Assembly: GCF_002289565.1 (NCBI RefSeq)
Contig: NZ_NTFY01000022.1
Coordinates: 1-64,000 of the forward strand
Source of the DNA: Rhodopirellula sp. SM50
GTDB taxonomy: Bacteria; Planctomycetota; Planctomycetia; Pirellulales; Pirellulaceae
Length of the DNA stretch: 64,000 bases
Reading direction: 5' to 3'
Shown here: piece after piece, positions 50,701 to 59,151 of the stretch
Layout: every line of letters begins with the position of its first letter
Numbering within the stretch: the first letter of the stretch is position 1
The notes under the pieces: generated by a model
Seen by the model: only the letters and a program-made list of their open reading frames with translations
Database searches by the model: none
What the model was told of the DNA's origin: nothing
Position numbers and translations under genes: made by a program

Positions 50701-53233
50701 TCAAATCGTCTCCATAAGACGTGGCGAGAACATCCAGATCACCGTCTTGGTCCAGGTCCGCGGCTGAGATGGCGGTGGGGTAATCGAGCGAGGTGGTGAT
50801 CGCGTGCTCGGTGAAATTCTGGTTGCCGTCATTTTCGTACCAGGCGATCTTGTCGTCGGACTGGGACGCGCTCAGCACGTCGATGTCGCCGTCGGAGTCC
50901 ACGTCCGCGACCGCGACCCCCAACGCACCGTTGGCATTGGTGCTGATCACGTGCTTGGTGAACGCCGCGGAACCGTTGTTCTCGTACCAGTTGATCGAAT
51001 CATCGAGGGTGTGGGCGGTGAAGACGTCCAGATCCCCATCGCCGTCGACGTCGCTGACCGCAATGCTCTTTGCCGCGCCCGCCGAAGGGTCGATGACATG
51101 GACGGTGTAGGGTTCAGTGCCTGTGTTTTCATACCACAAGATCTCGTAGCTAAATCCGGCGCTCAAGAAATCGCGATCGCCGTCTCCGTCGACATCACCG
51201 ATCGCGATGCTGAGTACGCCGCGATCGTCAGGCGACACAACGTGGGGCGAGAAATTTTCATTGCCGTCGTTTTCGTACCACACAATGTTCTGGCCGAAAT
51301 AGGAAACCGCGATGACATCTAAGTCTCCGTCGTTGTCGAAGTCCTGCACCTCGATTTCCTCAGGATCGTCACCCTGGTCACTGATCAGTCGCCGAACAAA
51401 GTTTTCATTCCCGACGTTTTCGAACCATTCGAATCGATTTGAACCGGCCGACGCGCTGAGCACATCCTGGTCTCCATCGCCATCCAGATCCACCGACGTG
51501 ATCGCCGAAACCCCCACTGCGCCCGGCGAACTGATGTCGCTGCCGACGAACATCGGTGACATCGGCGCTGGCGGTTGGATTGTGACCTGGTAGTCTTCCA
51601 CCTCGCCATCGGGGGCTTCGCCGGTCGGAGCGAGCCCGCCGACGCTGCTGATGCGAAAACGTGCATAGGTGGTGCCGACGAGTGCGTCGCGTGGGATCGC
51701 GAAGGTCAGCACGTAGTCGAAGATGCGTACATCGGCGGAGTCAAAAATTTGTTCGTTGGGGTCGTCCCAGTCGCCGTCCTGGTTGAAGTCGATCCAGGCA
51801 TCCAGATAGACCCAGCTGGGTTGGTTGGAGTTGCTTTCCACATTGACGGTGACTTCGGCGTCGAAGGCTCGGACGTGTAACGGACCAAACGTCACGCCGT
51901 CGTCGTCGGCTCCGTCGCCATCGGCCGCGACGGACGGTGATCCGTCGACTTCGCCGTCACGTGCTGCCCCCAACCAATGGCCGACCGCGACGTGCGAAGC
52001 ACCACCAGATGCCGCCAGTGTGGGGTAGGGGGCGGGGGCGTCGCCGTAGTCGGGCGAGCCGTTTTCGAACCACAGCACGTTGTCGCCGTACTGTGCCCCG
52101 ATGGCGAAATCCAGCTTGCCGTCACCGTTGAAATCGTCGATCGCCAGGCTGTCGGCACCGTTGGCCGAATCATCGCTGATCACATGCTCGGTGAACCCAC
52201 CTGCGCCGTCGCCCAGGAACACGCGAATCTGGTCGTTTTGGGACGAGGCCAGGATATCCATGTCACCGTCGGCATCGAGATCCGCGGTCGCGACGTCGTA
52301 GGCTCGGTCGGCGGACGTCGTCAAAATGCGTTCGCTGAAATTCTCGCTGCCGTCGTTTTCGTACCAGGCGATCGTATCGTCGTTAAAGGACGCGCTGACC
52401 ACATCCACGTCGCCATCACCGTCGGCGTCGAACGCGGTCACGGCCATCGCCTTATCCGCTGTCACGCTGATGGCGTGCTCGGTGAAGGTTTCGTTGCCGT
52501 CGTTTTCATACCAGGCGATCGTGTCGTCATTGCCCGAGGCGCTCAGCACATCGAGATCGCCATCGCCGTCCACATCGGCCGTGGTCACATCGTAGGCACC
52601 ATCGGCGCCGGAGCTGATCACGTGACGACTGAAGGTTTCGTTTCCGTCGTTTTCAAACCAGGCGATGGTGTCGGAGAAAAAGGCGGCGCTGAGCACATCC
52701 AGATCACCGTCACCATCGACGTCGGCCACCGCAACACTGCTGGCGTTGGTCTCGACGGAACTGATCACGTGCTCGGTGAATTGCTCATTGCCGTCGTTTT
52801 CAAACCAGCGAATCTTGTGGTCGTCCTTTGACGCGCTCAACACGTCGGTGTCGCCGTCACCATCGAGATCCGCGATCGCCACGCTTTGGGCTCCGTTGGC
52901 GAGCGTGGAAATCGTTTTCTCGGTAAAGATGCCGTTGCCCTGGTTCTCAAACCAGCGAATCGAATCGTCTCGATACGACGCGACCACAAGGTCTTTGTCG
53001 CCGTCGCCATCGATATCTCCGCTGGCTACGCCCCGCGGCCCGTCCACCGTGTCTCCGATGACCGCATGCTCGACGAAGGTCGCGCCGGGCGGCGGCGGCG
53101 AGGGAGGGAAATTGAGATCGGAGGCCAGCAGAATGCGTTGTTCCAACTGTTCGCCGCGAATTCGACCGATTGCCCGTCGGTCCACGGTTCTTGTTCGCCG
53201 GCGCTTTCGCGACCTAAGAATCGTTTGTTTCAT
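47747..53233 (-). CDS. Giant secreted FG-GAP/VCBS-like repeat protein with GEVED domains, LEPR-XLL-type N-terminus and dockerin-like C-terminus
   Basis: 1828 residues. The N-terminus has Arg/Lys-rich MKQTILRSRKRRRTRTVDRR and then EQLEQRILLASD, the planctomycete LEPR-XLL-type export motif instead of a classical signal peptide. About 21 FG-GAP-like units of about 49 residues carry DxDGDGD calcium loops and I-x-WYENDGN signatures: about 7 in the first block, about 14 in the second. GEVED-type domains end near residues 550 (EVEDYQVTIQPP) and 1396 (EVEDYVITIRED). A beta-rich region precedes two dockerin-like calcium motifs (GDSDGDRDVDGQDYGRFGLT and DSDGDGDVDGQDYGRFGQRF). Probably a large surface or extracellular adhesin-like protein. 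The antisense strand is open over long stretches because of the repeated codons. Confidence 0.9.
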   Translation of the reverse strand: MKQTILRSRKRRRTRTVDRRAIGRIRGEQLEQRILLASDLNFPPSPPPPGATFVEHAVIGDTVDGPRGVASGDIDGDGDKDLVVASYRDDSIRWFENQGNGIFTEKTISTLANGAQSVAIADLDGDGDTDVLSASKDDHKIRWFENDGNEQFTEHVISSVETNASSVAVADVDGDGDLDVLSAAFFSDTIAWFENDGNETFSRHVISSGADGAYDVTTADVDGDGDLDVLSASGNDDTIAWYENDGNETFTEHAISVTADKAMAVTAFDADGDGDVDVVSASFNDDTIAWYENDGSENFSERILTTSADRAYDVATADLDADGDMDILASSQNDQIRVFLGDGAGGFTEHVISDDSANGADSLAIDDFNGDGKLDFAIGAQYGDNVLWFENGSPDYGDAPAPYPTLAASGGASHVAVGHWLGAARDGEVDGSPSVAADGDGADDDGVTFGPLHVRAFDAEVTVNVESNSNQPSWVYLDAWIDFNQDGDWDDPNEQIFDSADVRIFDYVLTFAIPRDALVGTTYARFRISSVGGLAPTGEAPDGEVEDYQVTIQPPAPMSPMFVGSDISSPGAVGVSAITSVDLDGDGDQDVLSASAGSNRFEWFENVGNENFVRRLISDQGDDPEEIEVQDFDNDGDLDVIAVSYFGQNIVWYENDGNENFSPHVVSPDDRGVLSIAIGDVDGDGDRDFLSAGFSYEILWYENTGTEPYTVHVIDPSAGAAKSIAVSDVDGDGDLDVFTAHTLDDSINWYENNGSAAFTKHVISTNANGALGVAVADVDSDGDIDVLSASQSDDKIAWYENDGNQNFTEHAITTSLDYPTAISAADLDQDGDLDVLATSYGDDLIVWYENDGDENFTEAVIDANADGAIDVTVADVDGDGDLDVLGASSGNDQIAWYENDGNENFVENEIVSSPYLPYDVALADIDGDGDVDVLGATLNDDKITWYENDGSQAFLPRIVTTSADGATSVETADIDGDGDLDIISGSYFDDKVAWYRNDGGGAFVEQLVSNTAVGVNDVHVADVDGDGDPDLLSASGYDDKLAWYDNDGSGNFTAKTITTNAKLAYSVATGDIDGDGDLDVISASYNDDKIAWYQNDGSQNFVEKVITTTAYGASSVRTADIDGDGDLDLAVGAFTDDIVWFENDGAGGFTERLVPMEESYAFDVTPGDIDLDGDVDFLVASRDEYVLYVFLNDGNETFRQRPIDYFVDGPRRVELGDLDRDGDLDVVGVSSFDYRFVWLETVLADLGDAPDSYSTLLVSDGATHLAVGPQLGATRDSETDAFPSPNADGDGSDEDGAMFGTLKLGQTTAGVNIDLQGGESAKVDAWIDFNADGTWDAGEQILDSVTVVAGLQTLNYAVPTSMTLGQTYARVRLSTAGDLEPNGLADDGEVEDYVITIREDVTYSLAASSTDVTVRQNGSNVELIDNGNGGAVLLSNPVLTTQSLRIAGTAAADTFDVDFTSGGYFAFPDGIVIDGADDSDSVVVQGTGTSTASIRSSDGTLAGATVEITHDGLVTAVQLSSVGPVSVLAMKSAQIQGDLDLGGETLTLAAADPILLGTMTESAGGQINSAGPISVGGSLKFRAPDGVTPAVGNSFVLMSGSAITGTFTSGDFPTPPLGSDWDLSVGPTEVRLTLVDLGQVGSLAIGDGSASPQHSRITKIDVPFDGLVDIDPGAFEVRKRDPEGGVVATSFVVNTDPQGNSVATLTFSGALTRGLDAALVDGNYQLIIDPSKVRRAGTSVTLDGDNDGLQGGDYSYGTSATDDFFALYGDSDGDRDVDGQDYGRFGLTFLKSSGDSGFNPAMDSDGDGDVDGQDYGRFGQRFLKTLPF

Positions 53234-53340
53234 CGAGATGCAGAGGGGGGAATCATCGGGGGGGAAATCGTCGCACTGTGGGAGCCGCGTATTCTACTCG
53301 CTCGCCCTGCGTCACGCTCGATCACCAATCCTTACCTACC

Positions 53341-53490
53341 CCCCCACTATCCTGCCTCCACGATTCAGCCGCCATGATTGAGTACCCACCATCCTCCGAC
53401 CCTTCATCCGCCCTCCCATCATTCTGCCACCCATCATTCTGCCCACTATCGTTTTGCCCCCATTGTCTTGCCCCATTGTCTTTCCCCATT
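53341..53490. repeat. ATCATTCTGCC / ATCGTTTTGCC low-complexity array
   Basis: Imperfect short repeats such as CATCATTCTGCC, TATCGTTTTGCC and CATTGTCTTGCC, every about 12-20 bp. They fill the gap between the giant FG-GAP gene and the TIGR03032 gene, apart from a pyrimidine-rich lead (53234-53340). The same family occurs at 47641-47730 and 57222-57410. Confidence 0.8.
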
Positions 53491-53513
53491 CCTCACGTTC
53501 CCACATCCACTCC

Positions 53514-54575
53514 CTACCCACCGGCCGACCAACTCTGCACCCCATCGCCCTCATCGAACCACACATTCCGCTCAATCTCGTCCGTTTTGAACCCTAACGC
53601 TTTCGGCCGGCGTGTGTTCGGCAAGACGACCACGTCATACAGTTCCCCGATCATGTCTCCCTCCATCCGGATCCAATGCACCACGTTGCCGCTGCGCAGG
53701 TCAATCACTTGAACGCCGCAGCGCGGTGCCGCGTCACGTGAGGCGAGTTCTCGATCGAGATTCAGCCCTCGGAATGATTGCTCATCGTCTCTCGGCTTGG
53801 ACAGGCCGACGACGGCATAGTCGCCGAGCAGGGCGAGACCGCGGGCGTAACCGGGGCAGAACGCGACACGTTCAAACGCCCCCGATTTGAGATCGACAAA
53901 GCCCAGGAAGCCATTGCCCGAATCGAGCAACCACAATCGGTTTTGAACCAGACGGGGTGAGTGTGGCATCGACAAGCCATCGGCGATGATCTGGTCGGAT
54001 CGAACATCGATCACGACTCCGCCATCGTGGCGTCGATCGCGCCAGCCATCGATTACATCCGAGCGGCTGCAGGCGGTGACATAGCGGGGTCGTCCGTCTT
54101 GCATCGCCATCCCGTTGAGGTGACAGCGATCTTCCGCGGCGAGTTTTGAAATGAAGTTCGGCCGCCAGAGCGGGGTGAAGCTGCGTCGCTGGCTGATCGT
54201 CGCAATGCAATTGAACAGCGTGCTAATGAAGATCGGATTACCGTCGCCATCGACTGCGACATCGTGAATGTCGATATCGCCGGTCGTGTATCCGACCTGA
54301 GGAACGTACAGCCGGTCGAATTCGTCGCCGGGCGGATGCCCTGTCGGCATGTTTTCCAAACGCCACAATTGATACCGGGTGCTCATCCAGATCGTCTGTG
54401 CGTCCCCCCAAAGCCCCATGCATCGGTTGAAGGTGCGTTCAAAGATGGCCAGGCCGCCGTCGGGTTTGGTTCCGACCAACAACAGTTTCCCCGCCTGATA
54501 GGTCGAGATCGCCAGGCTGATGTGGTGCTGGGTCAACCACGTGGTCAAGTTGCGGGATCCGAGGATGTTTAACAT
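53514..54575 (-). CDS. TIGR03032-family protein
   Basis: About 353 residues, no signal peptide. The sequence opens NLTTWLTQHHISLAISTYQA with GKLLLVGTKPDGGLAIFERT, and continues with beta-propeller-like blades: MGLWGDAQTIWMSTRYQLWR, DIDIHDVAVDGDGNPIFIST, RCHLNGMAMQDGRPRYVTAC and FCPGYARGLALLGDYAVVGL. This is the TIGR03032/DUF4915 pattern, whose function is unknown though some relatives are linked to glycan or glycoside gene sets. The ATG at 54575 has AGAGGTGA upstream. It begins 26 nt after the stop of the sulfatase-like gene, so the two are probably one operon. Confidence 0.85.
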   Translation of the reverse strand: MLNILGSRNLTTWLTQHHISLAISTYQAGKLLLVGTKPDGGLAIFERTFNRCMGLWGDAQTIWMSTRYQLWRLENMPTGHPPGDEFDRLYVPQVGYTTGDIDIHDVAVDGDGNPIFISTLFNCIATISQRRSFTPLWRPNFISKLAAEDRCHLNGMAMQDGRPRYVTACSRSDVIDGWRDRRHDGGVVIDVRSDQIIADGLSMPHSPRLVQNRLWLLDSGNGFLGFVDLKSGAFERVAFCPGYARGLALLGDYAVVGLSKPRDDEQSFRGLNLDRELASRDAAPRCGVQVIDLRSGNVVHWIRMEGDMIGELYDVVVLPNTRRPKALGFKTDEIERNVWFDEGDGVQSWSAGG

Positions 54576-54601
54576 GGTCACCTCTGGTGCAGGCCGTCCA
54601 C

Positions 54602-55762
54602 TCAGCTCGATTCAGTTCCGTCGGAATCGGCCGCGTTGGCAAATTGATTCAGCACTTCGCGCCGCAAGCGTGCGATGTCATTGACATCGTTGACGTCGTC
54701 GGGTTTGACAAACAAGCGTTCTTTGCCGTCGGCGACGGTGTCGGCATCGTGAACGTAAAACCAATTCGATGTCGTCACCGCTTTGACGGCGCGGTCCGAA
54801 TCGGTTGGCACCGACAGCGAGTGAGAATCGTCGCTGCGGCACCATTGGGCCGGAGTGATCAAGGGTTTGTTTTGCAGGAGTCGCTGCAACAACTCGGGCA
54901 ACGCCGCGGCGGATTCCAGCGACGGAACCCGCAGCGGGCCGCCGCAGGAAACCAGCATCGGCAACCGAACGTCTTGGCTGCGCAGCGGTCCGACATGGTG
55001 TCCCAGCCAGCCGTTTTCGCCGAGCGAAAACCCGCTGGTCCCCGCCAAGACGATTCGGGGGCGTCGTCGTCGCACGGATTCACCGAGCAAGTCGATCATT
55101 TCGTCCAGCAACCGAACTTGGGCCGCGTAACGTTGCATCCACGCGAATAACAAATCGGGATCGTCGTTCTTGGAAAGTTGTTGCGCGGGCGGATCGGTGG
55201 TGGGGGGCAGGAAGAACGGTTCGGGCTCAGCGCTGGCGTGGTCTTGCGTTTCGTCCTCGACCGGTTCTGGCGTTTCCTGCTCGTCGTCGTCCTGAGTGAC
55301 GGGCGCGTCCCAGTGGTCGCGAAGCATGCCGCTGTGGATCCAAATCAATCGCGTCTCGGGCGTGATGGCCTGGATGCTTGCCGCAAAAGCTTGCGCCAGA
55401 ACGGTGGCTTCGACCGTTTCGGCGGGGAGGCGTTTTAGCGTCGGTTGTAAGGCGATTGCCTGGCTGAAGCCGAATTGATCCTCCGGAATCGTCAGCTTCG
55501 GATCGTCGGTCAAAAAGACCGTCGCGCCGTGGTCTGTCTGGCGAGCGATCCACCCGCGTGAATCGTCCAGCCATCGCGTGATCAGGCTGCCGGGCCGGTC
55601 GACGGGTGAACTCCAGCGATCCCAGACCACGCCGCTGGCCGCCAACGCATCGATCGCCGGCGTCTGGTTCCATGAGCATCCGTAGCAGCCCAGAGGCGAA
55701 GTCGTCAGCCCTTCCAGTGTGATGACGACAGTGATCGGCGATCGGAGAGAAAGTTTGGGCAC
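54602..55762 (-). CDS. Sulfatase-like (alkaline phosphatase superfamily) protein, catalytically degenerate
   Basis: About 386 residues. The sulfatase core is visible in ITVVITLEGLTTSPLGCYGC, NQTPAIDALAASGVVWDRW, and the late metal region RRRRPRIVLAGTSGFSLGEN followed by GWLGHHVGPLRSQDVRLPML. However, the usual DD after the first strand is EG, and the C/S-x-P-x-R formylglycine site reads SPVDRPGSLITRW without Cys or Ser nucleophile in register. It is also shorter than true sulfatases (about 450-550). It is therefore likely a non-catalytic relative. Start taken as GTG 55762, just before the core strand; upstream frame reads repeat DNA. In an apparent operon with the TIGR03032 gene. Confidence 0.7.
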   Translation of the reverse strand: MPKLSLRSPITVVITLEGLTTSPLGCYGCSWNQTPAIDALAASGVVWDRWSSPVDRPGSLITRWLDDSRGWIARQTDHGATVFLTDDPKLTIPEDQFGFSQAIALQPTLKRLPAETVEATVLAQAFAASIQAITPETRLIWIHSGMLRDHWDAPVTQDDDEQETPEPVEDETQDHASAEPEPFFLPPTTDPPAQQLSKNDDPDLLFAWMQRYAAQVRLLDEMIDLLGESVRRRRPRIVLAGTSGFSLGENGWLGHHVGPLRSQDVRLPMLVSCGGPLRVPSLESAAALPELLQRLLQNKPLITPAQWCRSDDSHSLSVPTDSDRAVKAVTTSNWFYVHDADTVADGKERLFVKPDDVNDVNDIARLRREVLNQFANAADSDGTESS

Positions 55763-55889
55763 AGGATTCTGTTGAGGGCGATGGAAAGAGCCGGTTCCAG
55801 CGTAACAACTCCGTTGAGCGTCGCCAATCGGCGGGGCCGGCGAGGGACGTCGTCCGGCTCGCGCAGGCGTGCAGTCTGGCAACGAAGGT

Positions 55890-56005
55890 GTTAGCGGAAC
55901 GGCGCGAGCCGTCCGGTCGCACTTCAAAAACACCGTAAACGACCGGAGGGCTCGCGCCCTGCCGCTAACAAACAACGGACGGAGTTAGCGGAACGGCGCG
56001 AGCGG
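55890..56005. repeat. Cluster of REP-like arms, some with compensating changes
   Basis: TTAGCGGAACGGCGCGAGCC (from 55891) is followed by the inverted family arm GGAGGGCTCGCGCCCTGCC (from 55945), and then a third, truncated arm TTAGCGGAACGGCGCGAGCG (from 55986). The first copy reads GAACGGCGCGAGCCGTCC, in which the changed bases still pair internally. Located between divergent genes; no gene in 55763-56171. Confidence 0.8.
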
Positions 56006-56171
56006 ATCGTCGGCAGATTCGTTATCTCCCGCACGACTGCACCAAGCCGTCTCGCTCTGGCTCCGCATGCGGCCGCTGAGGGCAGGGTTGTTCACTCGGC
56101 GTCCTACGGTTGTCTTGAAGGAGTCCTCGTCCGCCGGCTCTGTTTCTTCTCCACGATCGCGACTTGCAACG

Positions 56172-57062
56172 ATGTCTGCACACTTCTCGACCACGAATCC
56201 GATCGCTCCGGTGTCCCCGGTCATCTTGCCTCCCGTAACAAAAAACGCGGCAAACCCGGACCGCCAGCAACCGCCTGCCCTACCACCGCTGCAACGGTGC
56301 AACGTCTGGGAGGTGCCATTTGACCGCGTCACGATGACCGAGGCGATCGACCGGCTCGAACAGCTCGTCGAACGTGGCGAACCCAGCTATGTGATCACCG
56401 CCAACTTGAACTATGTGATGCTGCATCACCAGCAAGCCGACATCCCCCCGATCACCGCAGCCGCGGATCTGATTCTGGCCGATGGACAACCGATCGTGTG
56501 GCGGAGCCAATTGGGATCCGACGCGCTGCCCGAACGCGTCGCCGGCAGCGAAATGATTCACAAACTCGCTTGTCGAGCCGGCCAGAAACGTTGGGGCATC
56601 TATTTTCTGGGCGGAGAACCCGGGGTCGCCGAGAAATGCGCCAAGCGGCTCGCACGCGATTATCCCGGCATGCGGATCGCCGGAATCGAATCGCCTCCGT
56701 TTCGTGCCCTGTCGGCCGACGAACAAGCCGCGCAAGACAAACGGATTCGAGATTCCGGCGCGCATATCTTGCTGGTCGCCTTCGGCCAGCCCAAAGGCGA
56801 ACGCTGGATCCACCAGCACTACAAACGCCTCGGTGTTCCCGTCAGCATTCAACTCGGCGCCTCGTTCGACTTCATCGCCGGGACCGCCCGGCGCGCTCCA
56901 AAAATTTGGCAGAAACTGGGGGCCGAATGGACCTATCGCATGCTCAGCGACCCCAGACGTCTGGTCCCACGCTACGGCAGAAACGCCTGGTTCCTACTGC
57001 AAGCTCTGGTCGACGATTGGAAGCAGACGGTGAAACGCTGGGGCATGTCGCTGGACGACTGA
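56172..57062 (+). CDS. WecG/TagA/CpsF-family glycosyltransferase
   Basis: About 296 residues. A Pro-rich N-terminal lead of about 40 residues precedes the GT26 domain: CNVWEVPFDRVTMTEAIDRL, SYVITANLNYVMLHHQQADI, AADLILADGQPIVWRSQLGS, ERVAGSEMIHKLACRAGQKR, GIYFLGGEPGVAEKCAKRL and AHILLVAFGQPKGERWIHQH. Family enzymes add N-acetylmannosaminuronate or related sugars to a lipid-linked acceptor in surface polysaccharide or teichoic acid synthesis. The ATG at 56172 is preferred; a longer in-frame start at 56067 would read through repeat-adjacent DNA. The terminal RWGMSLDD runs into a 16-bp repeat array after its stop. Confidence 0.9.
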   Translation: MSAHFSTTNPIAPVSPVILPPVTKNAANPDRQQPPALPPLQRCNVWEVPFDRVTMTEAIDRLEQLVERGEPSYVITANLNYVMLHHQQADIPPITAAADLILADGQPIVWRSQLGSDALPERVAGSEMIHKLACRAGQKRWGIYFLGGEPGVAEKCAKRLARDYPGMRIAGIESPPFRALSADEQAAQDKRIRDSGAHILLVAFGQPKGERWIHQHYKRLGVPVSIQLGASFDFIAGTARRAPKIWQKLGAEWTYRMLSDPRRLVPRYGRNAWFLLQALVDDWKQTVKRWGMSLDD

Positions 57063-57084
57063 ACGCGGTGCGGTTCGCGGGAGG

Positions 57085-57215
57085 CGGAGAGGGCAGAAAA
57101 AGAGGGGAGAGGGGAGACAAGGAGAGGGGGAGACAAGGAGAGGGGGAGACAAGGAGAGAGGGAGACAAGGAGAGAGGGAGACAAGGAGAGGAGGAGACAA
57201 GGAGAGGGGGGCAAC
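57085..57215 (+). repeat. 16-bp AGACAAGGAGAGGGGG tandem array
   Basis: About six to seven units of 16 bp (AGACAAGGAGAGGGGG, with AGAGAGGG variants). Same family and orientation as the array flanking the four-helix-bundle gene at 5.2-5.8 kb, but no four-helix-bundle gene is present here. Confidence 0.92.
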
Positions 57216-57221
57216 AATCGC

Positions 57222-57410
57222 TGCCACCCCATCATTCTGCCACCCCATCATTCTGCCAACCATCGTTTTGCCCCCATCGTTTTGCCCCCATCGTTTTGCC
57301 CCCATCGTTTTGCCACACATCGTTTTGCCACACATCGTTTTGCCACACATCGTTTTGCCACACATCGTTTTGCCACACATCGTTTTGCCACACATCGTTT
57401 TGTCAGCCGC
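57222..57410 (+). repeat. ATCGTTTTGCC / ATCATTCTGCC tandem array
   Basis: More than ten units, 15-17 bp apart: CCCCATCATTCTGCCA at the start, CCCCCATCGTTTTGCC in the middle, then repeated CACACATCGTTTTGCCA units, nearly identical, at about 57311-57400. It abuts the end of the ceramidase-like gene (stop at 57426). Confidence 0.92.
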
Positions 57411-57425
57411 GCTCGACCTTCCCCT

Positions 57426-58847
57426 CTACTTCATCGTGTCAAACAGATCCAGCAGCGTTTCCACGATCCGTTCCGATGCGTCTTCCTGGACGTTGTTCGT
57501 TCCCAGCCAAGTCTCATAGCCGCCGAAACGGTGCTGTCTGGGGGTCGGCAGGTATCCGAACGATCCGTTGGCCAATTCGATCGTAAACATCTGCTTGGTC
57601 GGCGCCTTGGCCTTCAGTTCCAAGCCGGTTTCGGTGAACGTTTCGAAGGGGATCGCGGCGATCCCAAGGTCGCCGATGCCAAAGGTTTGCAACTGGATGT
57701 CCACGGTGTCGGGCGCTTCGTCAAGTTTGGCGATCCGATCGGCGTAGATGGCTTCGCGACGATGCCGGGGTGATTGTTCGGAACTTTTGGCCAGTGCATC
57801 AAAGTAGTCGCGCATCTCTTGCGTCGGCTTGCGAACCTTCAATGTCAGCGGGGTCGATGCGGCGGACAGTTTGACCCAATCATGGAATTCGATTCCGCCG
57901 TGCGCTTCATAGACTCGGTCGGCGATTTTGTTGGCGACTTCCTGCATCTTTTCGTAGCTGGCGTAGCGTTTCGGATTCTTGTCACGAAAGTCAATGTTGT
58001 TGACGTCGCCGCTGGTTCCGTTGGAGAGCATGCCGACAAAGGCGGGCGTCGTCTCGGTCGCGCCCAATCTTTTTTCAATGGCGCGGGCAAAGTAGCCAAA
58101 ATAATCCGCGGAGACTTCATTGCGGGGGACACCGCCGACGTAGTGCAGGGAATAGTTTGCCAGCAGTGCGATCGGGCTGCCGTCGAGACTTTGTACAGAA
58201 ACGAAACTGACTTCCGGGTCCACGGGGCCGGCTTGGCGATCGAGTGCGGCGTGTCCTCGCGGCGGATTCATGCGGACTTGATCGATGCCACCGAACGGAT
58301 TGGTCGCCAATTGGGGATCGGTCACAAACCAACGTCGATTGAACACTTCGGACGGTTCGTCGACGCTTCCCCAACCGATCTTCGCGGGTTGCAAATGGTT
58401 CAACGCACAGCGGACACCGTCGGCGATCCGGCTGGCCAGGAATTTTTGGTACTCGGTCATTTCGTTCTGTTGGATGACCTTGCTTTCCCCGCGCGCGGTC
58501 GTGGCCGAGTGCGTGTGTGTGGAAGCCATCATCAGGTTCGCGATCGGAATCTCGGTCGCTTCGTGAATCGCTGTTTTCGCCGCGTCAAACACTTCGTGGG
58601 GAATACCGACGTTGTCGCAGATCACGATCGCCAGTTTCGTCGTGCCGTCATCGAGCACCAGACAGCGGGCGTGCAATTCGTCGTGAATGTGTTGTGCCGG
58701 CATCGGTTCCCAGCCGCCGACGATCATCTGGCCCAGCGGAGGTGTGATGTTGCTCGTTGCCGCTCCGGCGCGAAACGTCTTGCCGTCCGCTTGCGCGGAG
58801 ATCGAAAGGGCGGTGAGGAAGAGGGCGACGAAGGCGAGGCGAGTCAT
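57426..58847 (-). CDS. Secreted neutral-ceramidase-like (alkaline ceramidase N-terminal domain) hydrolase
   Basis: About 473 residues. A signal peptide (TRLAFVALFLTALSISAQAD) precedes FRAGAATSNITPPLGQMIVG and then LHARCLVLDDGTTKLAIVIC. The metal-binding segment ASTHTHSATTARGE resembles the HTHS motif of neutral ceramidases, where the His ligands bind zinc. PIALLANYSLHYVGGVPRNE and MLSNGTSGDVNNIDFRDKNP are further family features. It corresponds to the N-terminal domain; the C-terminal immunoglobulin-like domain of true ceramidases is missing. Ceramide as substrate is not proven; such proteins are common in planctomycetes and may act on other amides. ATG 58847 is chosen because it starts the signal peptide. 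Confidence 0.8.
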   Translation of the reverse strand: MTRLAFVALFLTALSISAQADGKTFRAGAATSNITPPLGQMIVGGWEPMPAQHIHDELHARCLVLDDGTTKLAIVICDNVGIPHEVFDAAKTAIHEATEIPIANLMMASTHTHSATTARGESKVIQQNEMTEYQKFLASRIADGVRCALNHLQPAKIGWGSVDEPSEVFNRRWFVTDPQLATNPFGGIDQVRMNPPRGHAALDRQAGPVDPEVSFVSVQSLDGSPIALLANYSLHYVGGVPRNEVSADYFGYFARAIEKRLGATETTPAFVGMLSNGTSGDVNNIDFRDKNPKRYASYEKMQEVANKIADRVYEAHGGIEFHDWVKLSAASTPLTLKVRKPTQEMRDYFDALAKSSEQSPRHRREAIYADRIAKLDEAPDTVDIQLQTFGIGDLGIAAIPFETFTETGLELKAKAPTKQMFTIELANGSFGYLPTPRQHRFGGYETWLGTNNVQEDASERIVETLLDLFDTMK

Positions 58848-59151
58848 CGCGGCGACGCAATCACGGCGCGTGGCGGGGAAAGTCGCAAGGATCGATTGCA
58901 TGATGGGGTGCCTGTGGGGAGATTCGGTCAGGAAGGATGGTCATTGTAATGGTCTGGTCAGCACGTTGCCGATCAACGAGGACAGTTTTTAACCGAGCCG
59001 ATGAATGAAGCACCAAGCAATGAACGACTCTTCGGCGATTCGTCGCGGACGTCGCCAGATGGCGGACCGCCCGCCTCGACAGTTGACGTTTCACCAAGGC
59101 AGCCCGTTTGGCGGGACGCTATGATGGATGCCACTGGGAACGAATGAGGGG

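Noticed and set aside
49424-50767. 447-codon open frame on the plus strand within the FG-GAP gene
   Set aside because: It arises from the repeated Asp/Gly codons of the FG-GAP units read in antisense; the peptide is a periodic artefact.
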